A DNA stretch of 64,000 nucleotides from Methylocaldum sp002005105. Lineage in GTDB: Bacteria; Pseudomonadota; Gammaproteobacteria; Methylococcales; Methylococcaceae. The stretch lies in the NCBI RefSeq assembly GCF_051027545.1, contig NZ_CP194902.1, forward strand, positions 2,046,001 through 2,110,000, read 5' to 3'. The notes beneath the pieces are model-generated. The model saw only the letters and a program-made list of their open reading frames with translations. It ran no database searches and had not been told where the DNA came from. The translations under genes and the position numbers were made by a program. This document shows positions 15,258 through 25,499 of this stretch, piece after piece (position 1 is the stretch's first letter; each line of letters starts with the position of its first letter).

Positions 15258-15343
15258 GTGACACCTTTCCTTATCTCAACTCGTTGAGACGGTAAGAAAC
15301 CGATAATAGCATTTCAAGAACGATTTTCGAGAACAGCAAAGCG

Positions 15344-15576
15344 GGACTCGGGCGAACTGCTATTGGCCGACGCGCTGTCCCGGTGTCTCCGTCTCTCGGA
15401 GGAAATCGGCATGGTCGGCGTTGTGGTCGATGCCAAGCACGAGCACGCCAGGCGCTATTATGAGCGTTTCGAATTCGAACGATTCCCCGATGCCCCGCTC
15501 ACCTTGTGGTTACCCACGGCAGCCATCGCCAAACTGTGAACCGGCACATCGAATTAAGTGTGGACGCGAGGGGTTA
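15344..15576 (+). repeat. 233-bp direct repeat, copy 2
   Basis: A near-identical copy of 14256-14488. It begins inside the toxin gene, after gggactcgggcgaactgc, and has no start or upstream coding sequence, so it is a non-functional gene fragment. The candidate structured RNA begins immediately after its last base. The two copies enclose mntA-hepT. Confidence 0.9.
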
Positions 15577-15724
15577 TTAACCCGGCCTATATTTATAGGC
15601 CGGGTTAATCCGGGGCAGGGATGCCCCGGCGCGGCGACAAGCCGCGTGAGCCCAGGCCGGGCGTGTAACCGACCTGGGCGGCGGCCCGAAATACCAGGAG
15701 GGTATTTACGGGGCTGATTAATAA
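15577..15724 (+). ncRNA. Candidate structured RNA of tandem stem-loops (HEARO/omega-RNA-like?)
   Basis: Five clean hairpins follow each other: 15577-15590 with 15595-15608 (14 bp, loop attt); 15610-15616 with 15623-15629 (7 bp); 15630-15635 with 15641-15646 (6 bp, loop gacaa); 15651-15656 with 15673-15678 (6 bp); and 15689-15695 with 15701-15707 (7 bp, loop aggag). The block is bracketed by ttattaa (15574) and ttaataa (15718), which are complementary. There is no coding potential. Serial GC-rich hairpins of this kind occur in RNAs of IscB/IsrB-type transposons (HEARO). The fold is seen; the family is a guess. Strand is assumed plus. Confidence 0.5.
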
Positions 15725-15725
15725 T

Positions 15726-15908
15726 TCAATTGGCGCCCCAGATACGATTCGAATGTATGCCCATCCCCTTAGGAGTCCCGGTACGCTGCATTAAAGAAAG
15801 CGCAAGTTGATCGCAAATTTGACAACCTTTCCCGTCACCACTGTTTTTGAAGCGCTGTGCAATGTAGGCAGGCTGAATTTCATAAATCAGGAAACTGCGT
15901 TCAATCAA
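15726..15908 (-). other. Short unassigned ORF, possibly a gene end
   Basis: A 60-codon frame on the minus strand, opening at TTG and containing QPAYIAQRFKNSGDGKGCQI and a following CDQLALSL segment. The composition looks coding and the segment vaguely resembles the end of DUF3800 proteins, but the frame has an upstream stop and no ribosome site. It may be a truncated remnant. It overlaps nothing else. Confidence 0.25.
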
Positions 15909-15951
15909 GTCTGACTTCCATTATCGTTTGGACGAATTTGAGAGGGTCATA

Positions 15952-16218
15952 ATGAGCGAAAAAGCATTGGTAACCATTACAGATGCCGCAAAGATCATCT
16001 CCGTGAGTCGCGCGACGGTCTACAGAATGATTCAGGCCGGCGATTATGATCAGCAAATTGCACAAGGAAAGAAGTCCAAGGAAGACGTACCGCAAGCGAT
16101 TCGAGGCTATTTAGGGTGTCGATTCCCCAGAATGATCCGTTTGGGGCCTCGTTGCGTGCGCCTGAACCGGGCGGAAGTGGAGGCATGGATAGCTTCGAGA
16201 GCCTCCCAAGGCGTGTAA
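15952..16218 (+). CDS. AlpA-like helix-turn-helix regulator
   Basis: An 88-residue DNA-binding protein. VTITDAAKIISVSRATVYRMI is the winged-helix/MerR-like recognition motif of the AlpA/excisionase family, and it ends LGPRCVRLNRAEVEAWIASR, the conserved AlpA tail. There is an insert of about 30 residues (KKSKEDVPQAIRGYLGCR) between the two. The ATG at 15952 has gagaggg upstream. AlpA-type proteins act as activators or excisionases of prophages and genomic islands and often sit at one end of an island next to a tRNA gene, as here. Confidence 0.75.
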   Translation: MSEKALVTITDAAKIISVSRATVYRMIQAGDYDQQIAQGKKSKEDVPQAIRGYLGCRFPRMIRLGPRCVRLNRAEVEAWIASRASQGV

Positions 16219-16285
16219 CGTCATGCACTACGGCGATGGGATGAGAACTGCGGTGGGCTACGAAACTAGTCGTAACTTATTGATT

Positions 16286-16378
16286 TGGCGGAGAGGGAGG
16301 GATTCGAACCCTCGTGCCGGGTTTCCCCGACCATCCGATTTCGAGTCGGCGCCGTTATGACCGCTTCGGTACCTCTCC
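16286..16378 (-). tRNA. tRNA-Ser (anticodon CGA)
   Basis: On the minus strand the sequence folds into a class II tRNA. The acceptor ggagagg (16378-16372) pairs with the 3' strand before an encoded CCA (16288-16286). The anticodon loop is ctCGAaa, reading UCG Ser. A long variable arm (ggtcggggaaacccggcac) and a T loop gggttcgaatccc are present. It is the boundary between the accessory left part and the core genes to the right, a typical island attachment site. Confidence 0.95.
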
Positions 16379-16433
16379 CCGGAAAAGGCTGATATGATAC
16401 GACACTCTTGTTGAGAACTAAATGGTGGGGGAC

Positions 16434-17981
16434 ATGAATTTGTCTGAAGTCATGCCCTTCGGCCTAAACCTGAAAGACACCTTGGGCCGAAGTTTAGATC
16501 ATGCGAAAAATGTAGACGATAAAAACAAATTCATAAGGGGGCGACAAAAAAAATCAGCATTAAAGCAATCCAACGTTTTCCGTTTCCTCGCTTATCTCTT
16601 CTTCACGGCTTCTTTCTCGGGGTGTACTCAAGAAACATCCCGGCCTTTAACCCAGTTGGAACGGATCAAGCAATCCGGTGAACTGCGGGTCGTAACCCGG
16701 TACGGGCCTTCCACTTACTATGAAAGTGTCAATGGAGCGGTTGGTCTGGAGCATGACTTGGCCGAGCTATTCGCCAGGCGCCTCGATGTCAAAGTGAAAT
16801 TTATAGTGTCGGATTCGGCTAAGCAGGCAATCCAGACTCTTGATGACGGAGGCGCGGATATAGCGGCAGCAGGGCTGCTTATCGATGTGGTAAGGAAAAA
16901 GAAACTACGCTTTGCACCGCCTTACCGCGTTCTTACCGAACAAGTCTTGTACAGTGACGGTCGTCCGCGCCCGAACAGCATCGCCGATTTGGCCGGAGGC
17001 GTGTTGGAGGTTTCGGCGGGTACCAGCCATGTCAACACTCTCAAAGCGCTGAAGCGCAACTATCGAGACCTTAATTGGCAAATCAATTTCGATCAGGACG
17101 TTCACGAACTTCTGTTTCTCGTCAGTGAAGGGTTGGTCGATTACACCGTCGCCAATTCGGATCAAGCACTGATCATGCGGCGCTATTATCCGAAGCTGCA
17201 AGTCGCCTTCGATATCGGCAAAACCCGGGAGCTAGCCTGGGCTTTGCCCATGTCCGAAGATTCCAGCCTATATGACGAGACCGTTCGGTTTTTTCGGGAG
17301 ATCAAGGAAAACAAGACACTGGATCAGTTGATCGATCGTTATTACGGCCACGCGGAAGCATTCGACGTGGCTTTGGACAGTTCTCTACGTCGCGATTATT
17401 TGACCCGTCTGCCCAAATTCAAGCGATGGTTCGTGCAGGCGGGCAGACGTTATGACATCGATTGGCGCCTTTTGGCGGCCATTGCTTATCAGGAATCGAA
17501 ATGGCGCAGCACGGCCGTCTCCGCCGAAGGTGTGCGCGGCATGATGATGTTGACCGGCGTCACCGCCAAGGAGCTGAAAGTAACTGATCGATTTAATCCG
17601 GTCCAAAGCATTTTGGGCGGCGCGTCTTATCTTCGGCAGACTTTGGCTAACATTCCGTCGCAGATCGAAGACCCGGATCGTACCTGGTTTGCCTTGGCGG
17701 CCTATAACCTGGGTTATGGCCACATCGAGGATGCCCGGAATCTGGTTGCGCGGCGCGGTGGCGATCCCGACAAATGGATCGAAATCAAGAAAGTGTTGCC
17801 TCTGCTCGGGAAACCGAATTGGTATCGCAAAACCAAGTACGGTAAAGCGCGTGGCGCCGTGGCCGTTCATTATGTGAACAGCATACGCCGGTACTACGAT
17901 CTGCTGGTTTGGCTCACCGAGGAAAATGCAACCGGCAAGATGGCGATGGGACCGGAAAAGTCCCGGGCCGAGGGCGTTTAG
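16434..17981 (+). CDS. mltF: Membrane-bound lytic murein transglycosylase F
   Basis: About 515 residues. The N-terminal region holds a putative lipobox (FFTASFSGC near residue 60), preceded by an unusually long leader. It is followed by a SBP_bac_3-like domain (LERIKQSGELRVVTRYGPS through about residue 300) and then a C-terminal SLT domain, with AAIAYQESKWRSTAVSAEG carrying the catalytic Glu and LAAYNLGYGHIEDA. This is the MltF architecture, cleaving peptidoglycan with formation of 1,6-anhydro ends in the outer membrane. ATG 16434 was chosen because gtggggg stands upstream; the true start could be further in. It ends convergently with tadA, overlapping 4 bp. Confidence 0.9.
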   Translation: MNLSEVMPFGLNLKDTLGRSLDHAKNVDDKNKFIRGRQKKSALKQSNVFRFLAYLFFTASFSGCTQETSRPLTQLERIKQSGELRVVTRYGPSTYYESVNGAVGLEHDLAELFARRLDVKVKFIVSDSAKQAIQTLDDGGADIAAAGLLIDVVRKKKLRFAPPYRVLTEQVLYSDGRPRPNSIADLAGGVLEVSAGTSHVNTLKALKRNYRDLNWQINFDQDVHELLFLVSEGLVDYTVANSDQALIMRRYYPKLQVAFDIGKTRELAWALPMSEDSSLYDETVRFFREIKENKTLDQLIDRYYGHAEAFDVALDSSLRRDYLTRLPKFKRWFVQAGRRYDIDWRLLAAIAYQESKWRSTAVSAEGVRGMMMLTGVTAKELKVTDRFNPVQSILGGASYLRQTLANIPSQIEDPDRTWFALAAYNLGYGHIEDARNLVARRGGDPDKWIEIKKVLPLLGKPNWYRKTKYGKARGAVAVHYVNSIRRYYDLLVWLTEENATGKMAMGPEKSRAEGV

Positions 17982-18430
17982 CGTCGTTCCTGAAAAAAGC
18001 GCTTGAGGAGGGTGCCGCACTCCTCCTTCAAGACGCCGCCCTGATATGCGACCTTATGATTGAGGAACTCGGTATCGGCTAGCTGCAACGCGCTGCAAAC
18101 GGCGCCTCGCGTGGGATCCGGGGCGCCGAACACAATCCGTTTCACCCGGGCGTGAATGATGGCGCCCATGCACATCACGCAAGGCTCCAGCGTCACATAA
18201 AGAACGGTATCGACCAGCCGATAGTTACCAAGATTCGCGCCGGCCGCCCGAAGCGCCATGATCTCGGCGTGAGCGGTAGGATCGTTCGTGCCGATCGGGC
18301 AGTTCCGGCCTTCGGCGATCAATGCATTGTCCTTGACCAGCACTGCGCCCACCGGCACTTCGCCCATGTCGCCAGCCTGTTCGGCAAGCGCCAGGGCATG
18401 GCGCATCCAGTCTTCGTCGCTGGGAGCCAT
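17978..18430 (-). CDS. tadA: tRNA-specific adenosine deaminase
   Basis: A 150-residue zinc deaminase that converts the wobble adenosine of tRNA-Arg to inosine. The zinc and proton-shuttle motif is HAEIMAL and the two Cys ligands are in LEPCVMCMGA. VPVGAVLV and GNYRLVDTVLYVTLEP are also standard. The upstream TTG at 18454 would overlap guaA; the ATG at 18430 (MAPSDEDWM) is preferred. It follows guaA by 10 bp and is probably co-transcribed with guaBA. Confidence 0.95.
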   Translation of the reverse strand: MAPSDEDWMRHALALAEQAGDMGEVPVGAVLVKDNALIAEGRNCPIGTNDPTAHAEIMALRAAGANLGNYRLVDTVLYVTLEPCVMCMGAIIHARVKRIVFGAPDPTRGAVCSALQLADTEFLNHKVAYQGGVLKEECGTLLKRFFQERR

Positions 18431-18440
18431 GGACAGGGGA

Positions 18441-20018
<1,578 letters not shown>

Positions 20019-20038
20019 GGACAGGTACGTTTGCCTTT

Positions 20039-21502
20039 CTAATCGAGCCAGTAATTGGGTGCTTCCTTGGTAATCGTCACGTCGTGTACGTGGCTTTCCC
20101 GAACCCCGGCGGTAGTGACTCGAACGAAGCGGGCATTGTTGCGCATGGCTTCGATGGTGTCGCAACCCGTGTAGCCCATGGCCGAACGTACGCCCCCGAT
20201 CAGTTGGTGAATGATGGCGATCAGGCTGCCTTTATAGGGGACACGGCCTTCGATGCCCTCGGGGACGAGCTTTTCGGCATCGGTGCTTTCCTGGAAGTAG
20301 CGATCGCTCGAACCCTGCTGCTGGGCCATGGCGCCTAACGAGCCCATTCCTCGATAGGATTTATATGACCGCCCCTGGTACAGCTCCACTTCGCCGGGGG
20401 CTTCTTCGGTGCCGGCGAACAGTCCACCGATCATGATCGAGTAGGCGCCCGCGGCCAATGCCTTGGCTACATCGCCGGAATAACGGATACCGCCGTCAGC
20501 AATGAGAGGAATCCCGGATCCCTTGAGCGCTTCCGCGACATTGGCCACGGCCGTTACCTGCGGGATGCCTACGCCGGCCACGATGCGGGTGGTGCAGATG
20601 GAACCGGGGCCGATGCCTACTTTTACCGCATCCGCTCCCGCCTTGACCAAATCTCTTGCCGCTTCGCCGGTGGCGATGTTTCCGCCGATCACCTGCACTT
20701 GCTTGAAGTTCTGCTTGACCCAGCGCACGCGGTCCAAAACGCCTTGGGAGTGTCCGTGAGCCGTGTCGACTACTATGACGTCGACGCCGGCTTCGACCAG
20801 CGCGGCTACTCGCTCTTCGGTGCCGGGACCGGTGCCGACGGCGGCGCCAACACGAAGGCGCTCCTGCTCGTCTTTACACGCCTGCGGATAGTCTTTGGCC
20901 TTTTGGATATCTTTGACAGTAATCAGTCCCCGAAGCTGAAAGTTGTTGTTAACGACCAGCACTTTTTCGATCCGGTGTTTATGGAGGAGGTGGATGGCTT
21001 CCTCCTTGCTGGCGCCTTCCTGCACCGTGACCAGCTTTTCCTTTGGCGTCATGGCCTTGGTGACCGGCTCGTCGTAGCGGGTTTCGAACCGCAGGTCGCG
21101 GCTGGTGACGATGCCCACGAGATTTTCACCGTCCACAACGGGCACGCCGGAAATTCTTCTCGAGCGGGTCAATTCCATGACTTCGCGAATAGTGGTATTC
21201 GGAGAAACCGTGATCGGCTCTTTGATTACCCCGCTTTCGTACTTCTTGACGCTTTGAACCTCATAGGCTTGACGGTCGACCGTCATGTTCTTATGGATGA
21301 TGCCGATTCCGCCCTCTTGGGCCATGGTAATGGCCAGGCGGGATTCGGTTACCGTGTCCATGGCCGCGGATAGCAGAGGAATATTGAGGCTGATATTGCG
21401 GGTAAGTTGGGTTTTTAAGCTGACGTCGCGCGGCAGTACGGCCGAGTGAGCAGGAATAAGGAGGACATCGTCGAATGTGAGCGCTTCTTGAACGACATGC
21501 AT
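20039..21502 (-). CDS. guaB: Inosine-5'-monophosphate dehydrogenase
   Basis: 487 residues, the usual bacterial length. It has the TIM-barrel opening EALTFDDVLLIPAHS, two CBS domains between about residues 95 and 205 (VPVVDGENLVGIVTSRDLR marks the first), and the catalytic Cys loop GIGPGSICTTRIV. The flap region YRGMGSLGAM follows. It oxidises IMP to XMP with NAD+. GGGAG precedes the ATG. It is first in the guaBA-tadA group. Confidence 0.97.
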   Translation of the reverse strand: MHVVQEALTFDDVLLIPAHSAVLPRDVSLKTQLTRNISLNIPLLSAAMDTVTESRLAITMAQEGGIGIIHKNMTVDRQAYEVQSVKKYESGVIKEPITVSPNTTIREVMELTRSRRISGVPVVDGENLVGIVTSRDLRFETRYDEPVTKAMTPKEKLVTVQEGASKEEAIHLLHKHRIEKVLVVNNNFQLRGLITVKDIQKAKDYPQACKDEQERLRVGAAVGTGPGTEERVAALVEAGVDVIVVDTAHGHSQGVLDRVRWVKQNFKQVQVIGGNIATGEAARDLVKAGADAVKVGIGPGSICTTRIVAGVGIPQVTAVANVAEALKGSGIPLIADGGIRYSGDVAKALAAGAYSIMIGGLFAGTEEAPGEVELYQGRSYKSYRGMGSLGAMAQQQGSSDRYFQESTDAEKLVPEGIEGRVPYKGSLIAIIHQLIGGVRSAMGYTGCDTIEAMRNNARFVRVTTAGVRESHVHDVTITKEAPNYWLD

Positions 21503-21609
21503 GGTTTGCTCCCGCCAACTAAAATTTACAGATTCTATTGTAGATATCTATATGTTGCAATATCAGGTCTAGGTTTGAAGATGGAGCTCGAATACCTTGC
21601 GGTGTGGTT

Positions 21610-22611
21610 CTAATGTGAGTGTTGCGAAAACACAGGGGCTCTTCGGTTGAGCTCCATTTCCGAATCGGGATCGATTCCCTGTCCAATCAACGCGAAAACG
21701 GTCTGTGCCATGGCAGCCTGTGCTATGGGCTCAAAAAATGCGGCTTTCAGAGTCCAGGCGAACGCGGCGGTAAACACGTATTGCCACAGGCCGACGGATA
21801 CGGGTAGCGCGCCGGCGATGTTCTTGATCGGGATCAAAAGTACCGCAAAAGCGACTGCAAAGCCCAAGAGCTCAAAAAGGCTCAAGTAAAGACGGTTCTT
21901 GAACAGTGCCGAAAAGTGCTGAATGTGAGCCGCCAGCGCATTTCGAGCCGAGCGCCAAGGATCGGCCGTATTCGTGAAGAAAAGCCAAGCCAAAATCGCT
22001 AGATCGTTGGCGGAAAAAATCCGACCCGCGATCCAGGTTAACGCTTGGGAGAGTCTCGGATTGTTCATCTTGTCTAGAGCGGGACCTAAATAGGTTTCCG
22101 GAAGTTTTTGCAGGGTTTCCTTAACGGAGAGATCCAGTTCCATCAATCCGGAAGCGCTGGGAAAGCGCCGTGCTACGAGCTGTTTCGCATAATCGATCTG
22201 GGCTTTGCCTTCCGGAATGGATTGTCCCTTGGACTGCTCGGCCAACAAAGCCAGATTTCCCGCCTTGATGTGATAAAGAAAGGTTGCGCGAAGCTTATAC
22301 ATTAAAAACGCGCATCCGATGAATCCGGCGACGGCCCCGGCCGAAGCGAATGCGGTTGGATTCTGGCTCAAGGAACCCAGACCGATAGCGGTACCGGCAC
22401 CGGCCGCCGTCATAAAGACATAGGCAAACGCTATCGCTAAGCATGCCAGCAGTCGATAAAGGACGAACGGCATTGATTTTTCAATGGTCCGCGTCGCGGC
22501 CAGCAAATTGAGGTCCGGCATCTCTTCCTCCAAGGTGGTTTTTGATTTTTGAGTTTTCTCGGGCAGGTCAAGTAGTTCGAATCTTAAGGAAAAACGGGGT
22601 TGTTTTTCCAT
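21610..22611 (-). CDS. Membrane protein of unknown function
   Basis: A 333-residue protein I do not recognise. Residues 1-45 are charged and cytoplasmic-looking. Hydrophobic segments occur near 48-70, 78-103, 205-215, 240-265 and 270-300, so about four or five membrane passes. A soluble region around 110-200 contains LMELDLSVKETLQKLPETYLG. The C-terminal tail is hydrophilic. It stands alone between guaB and the radical SAM gene, 31 bp upstream of the latter's stop on the same strand. No motif suggests a function. Confidence 0.7.
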   Translation of the reverse strand: MEKQPRFSLRFELLDLPEKTQKSKTTLEEEMPDLNLLAATRTIEKSMPFVLYRLLACLAIAFAYVFMTAAGAGTAIGLGSLSQNPTAFASAGAVAGFIGCAFLMYKLRATFLYHIKAGNLALLAEQSKGQSIPEGKAQIDYAKQLVARRFPSASGLMELDLSVKETLQKLPETYLGPALDKMNNPRLSQALTWIAGRIFSANDLAILAWLFFTNTADPWRSARNALAAHIQHFSALFKNRLYLSLFELLGFAVAFAVLLIPIKNIAGALPVSVGLWQYVFTAAFAWTLKAAFFEPIAQAAMAQTVFALIGQGIDPDSEMELNRRAPVFSQHSH

Positions 22612-22642
22612 AAAGTAAAAGTCCAGTTGTATCGGTGATTCG

Positions 22643-24790
22643 TTAAGATTTGCTCATCCGTCTCGATTTGCGCGGTGTCTTTGTCTTGGTCGTCGGCAGG
22701 CCGGTGTGCTGGGTTCGGAACGGCAGCGCCTTGCGGGCGATTCGAGTGCCTTCGTGTTGATTTCCGGTGCCTTCGGGCTGCCATGTCGGTACCAGATGAT
22801 GCTTGCCGTTTCCGATCAGGTCTGCGCGTCCCATGCGTTTCAGGGCTTCCCGGAGCATCGGCCAGTTGTTGGGGTCGTGGTATCGGAGGAAAGCCTTGTG
22901 CAGGCGCCTTTGCTTAAGATTCTTGGGAACAAACACCGTTTCGCTGGTGCGTGTGACGCGGTGCAGCGGGTTCTTTCCGGAATGATACATGGCGGTTGCG
23001 GTGGCCATGGGGGAGGGGAGGAAGGCCTGAACCTGATCGGCCCGAAATCCATTGCGCTTGAGCCAAAGTGCGAGATTCAGCATGTCTTCGTCGGTGGTAC
23101 CCGGATGGGCGGCGATGAAGTAGGGGATCAAGTATTGCTCCTTTCCGGCCTCCTTCGAGTATTTGTCGAACAAGGCCTTGAACCGGTCGTAAGTGCCGAT
23201 GCCCGGTTTCAGCATCTTGGACAAGGGGCCCGGTTCGGTGTGCTCCGGCGCGATCTTCAAATAACCGCCGACATGATGGGCTGCGAGTTCTTTGACATAT
23301 TCAGGCGAAGTCACGGCGAGGTCATATCGCAATCCCGAGGCAATCAAGATCTTCTTGATGCCCGGCAGTGCGCGGGCGCGGCGGTAAAGCCGGATTAGCG
23401 CCGTGTGGTCGGTATTCAGGTTTTTACAGATGCCGGGGTATACGCAAGACGGCCGGCGGCAGGCAGCTTCGATCGCCTTGTCCTTGCAGGCGAGCCGGTA
23501 CATGTTCGCGGTCGGTCCGCCAATATCGGAGATGACTCCGGTAAAGGCCGGCGAGGTATCGCGAATGGTCTCTATTTCCCGGATGATCGAGTCTTCCGAA
23601 CGGCTTTGAATAATGCGCCCTTCGTGTTCCGTGATCGAGCAGAAGGTGCAGCCGCCGAAACAGCCGCGCATGATGGTCACCGAATGCTGGATCATCTCGA
23701 ACGCGGGAATCTTGCCGGTTCCGTAAGACTTGTGGGGAAGGCGCGAATAGGGCAGGCCGTAGACGCCGTCCATCTCCTTGGTGCCGAGCGGAATGGGCGG
23801 CGGGTTGATCCAGACGTCGCGGTCCCCGTGTCGCTGCACGAGCGCCCGAGCGTTACCGGGATTGGTCTCCTGGTGCAAAACGCGCGAGGCGTGAGCATAG
23901 AGGACGGGATCGGCTTTGACCGCTTCATATGCCGGCAGGCGGATGACCAATCGATCGCCGGAAGTTCGGCGTTTGGTCAGGCGGATCAGCGCTTCGGACT
24001 TACTGCCGGAAGTTTCCTTCGTACATCCGGGTGATTCCCCGTGATAAGGATTCAGTTTGGGAGCCTGATTTCCAGGCGCATCCACGGATGTGGAGTCGAG
24101 TTCGGTCCATCCTGCGGGTGTCTGTTTGCGGATGAACACGGTTCCGCGAATATCGGTCAATTGGTCGATGGATTCTCCCGCTGCAAGCCTGTGGGCGATC
24201 TCCACCACCTGGCGTTCGCCATTGCCGTATACGAGAAGATCCCCCTTGGCATCGAGCAAAACCGAGCGGCGCACTGTGTCGGACCAATAATCGTAATGGG
24301 CGATCCGGCGGAGGCTCGCCTCGATCCCGCCCAGAACGATCGGCACATCCTTGAAGGCTTCTCGGCACCGCTGCGAATAGACAGTGACACAACGGTCCGG
24401 GCGTCTGTCGGGGGCTCCGTCGGGTGTGTAAGCGTCGTTCGAACGGACGCGGCGGTCCGACGTGTAGCGATTGACCATGGAATCCATGTTGCCGCCGGTG
24501 ACGCCGAAAAACAGGTTGGGCTTGCCGAGTTCTCGAAAATCGTCGGCGGATGTCCAATCCGGCTGCGCGATAATGCCGACTCGAAAGCCCTGAGCCTCCA
24601 GCAGCCGGCCGATGATCGCCATGCCGAAGCTTGGGTGATCCACGTAAGCATCGCCCGTTACAATAATGATGTCGCACGAGTCCCAGCCCAAGGCGTCCAT
24701 GTCGCCGCGGCTCATGGGGAGTTGCGGTGCTGTTCCGAAGCGCTTGGCCCAGTATTTTCGGTAAGAAAAAAGATCGGGAGTAATGTTCAT
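22643..24790 (-). CDS. YgiQ-family radical SAM protein
   Basis: 715 residues, the normal length of the UPF0313/YgiQ family. The N-terminal domain reads CDIIIVTGDAYVDHPSFG, a strand-turn characteristic of this family. The radical SAM cluster motif CX3CX2C is in MRGCFGGCTFCSITEHEG, around residue 380. GGPTANMYRLACKD and the C-terminal DUF3362 region (VFVPKNLKQRRLHKAFLRY) complete the family pattern. The reaction catalysed is unknown. No partner gene is adjacent. Confidence 0.9.
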   Translation of the reverse strand: MNITPDLFSYRKYWAKRFGTAPQLPMSRGDMDALGWDSCDIIIVTGDAYVDHPSFGMAIIGRLLEAQGFRVGIIAQPDWTSADDFRELGKPNLFFGVTGGNMDSMVNRYTSDRRVRSNDAYTPDGAPDRRPDRCVTVYSQRCREAFKDVPIVLGGIEASLRRIAHYDYWSDTVRRSVLLDAKGDLLVYGNGERQVVEIAHRLAAGESIDQLTDIRGTVFIRKQTPAGWTELDSTSVDAPGNQAPKLNPYHGESPGCTKETSGSKSEALIRLTKRRTSGDRLVIRLPAYEAVKADPVLYAHASRVLHQETNPGNARALVQRHGDRDVWINPPPIPLGTKEMDGVYGLPYSRLPHKSYGTGKIPAFEMIQHSVTIMRGCFGGCTFCSITEHEGRIIQSRSEDSIIREIETIRDTSPAFTGVISDIGGPTANMYRLACKDKAIEAACRRPSCVYPGICKNLNTDHTALIRLYRRARALPGIKKILIASGLRYDLAVTSPEYVKELAAHHVGGYLKIAPEHTEPGPLSKMLKPGIGTYDRFKALFDKYSKEAGKEQYLIPYFIAAHPGTTDEDMLNLALWLKRNGFRADQVQAFLPSPMATATAMYHSGKNPLHRVTRTSETVFVPKNLKQRRLHKAFLRYHDPNNWPMLREALKRMGRADLIGNGKHHLVPTWQPEGTGNQHEGTRIARKALPFRTQHTGLPTTKTKTPRKSRRMSKS

Positions 24791-25008
24791 CGCGAACTAG
24801 CGAAGAAGACAAATGAAAGGAATCGAACAGGAGAGAATCGAGAGCACGACTCCCCGTACAGTACCTGAGAATTTAACTGGGGATTCTAACGCGAAAATCC
24901 CGCCTTAGGCGCTAAAAAGCCGATCGGCCGGCTTTTCGTTCACAAAAATCCAAGAACGAAAGATGGGCGAAGCCTGTAACGAAAATCGAATGGTTTCTAA
25001 GGGAGAGG

Positions 25009-25233
25009 CTAAGGTCTTAATGGCGCGCGTGCCTTGGATTCGCGGATAACGCCCAGTCCCCAGATGCCCCATGATGCCGTTTTAAGCATCAATAAAGGAA
25101 TAGCGACGGCTTTGAGCCCCCAAAGAACAACGGCTAGCGCGCTTGCTCCGGATAGGCTCCAAGCAAACACACCCCAACGTCCACCGACGACGACTCGAAG
25201 AAGACGCTTAGATGTATTTTGCAATTTGCTCAT
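25009..25233 (-). CDS. Small hydrophobic protein, hypothetical
   Basis: The last 74 residues of a longer frame, starting MSKLQNTSKRLLRVVVGGRW, form a plausible small inner membrane protein with two hydrophobic stretches (FAWSLSGASALAVVLWGL and VAIPLLMLKTASWGIWGLG) and a basic tail. The longer version from 25413 has no ribosome site and runs through AT-rich spacer. I see no known family. Confidence 0.4.
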   Translation of the reverse strand: MSKLQNTSKRLLRVVVGGRWGVFAWSLSGASALAVVLWGLKAVAIPLLMLKTASWGIWGLGVIRESKARAPLRP

Positions 25234-25418
25234 AGATAGATGGCATCCAGCAAGCGGGGGCAGTGTACCATGCGGCATCGATCGGTAGAGTGGCGGTAAA
25301 GTAGAGATCCGCAAAACGCCTACTGAATGCGTGCTCAAGAAAATCCTAGCAAGCGAATTTAATATAAGCAAATAAATTGTTAAGAATACGTAATCAATGC
25401 TTATTTCCTTCACGCATT

Positions 25419-25458
25419 AAAAAGCCACTGCCTGAGAGCGTGGCTCCAGGCAGTGGCT
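25419..25458 (-). terminator. Rho-independent terminator of pmoC
   Basis: agccactgcctg (25423-25434) pairs perfectly with caggcagtggct (25447-25458), and in the minus direction the stem is followed by ttttta. It lies 42 bp after the pmoC stop codon and shows that pmoC is a monocistronic unit. Confidence 0.85.
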
Positions 25459-25499
25459 GTAGACGCAAACAGTGCTTAGAAAACTAAGCTAAGACGCCG

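Noticed and set aside
15735..15790. tRNA-like sequence on the minus strand
   Set aside because: A TTCGAAT loop followed by ggggcgcca resembles a tRNA 3' end, but no matching acceptor 5' strand or anticodon arm is found upstream and the T stem has mismatches.
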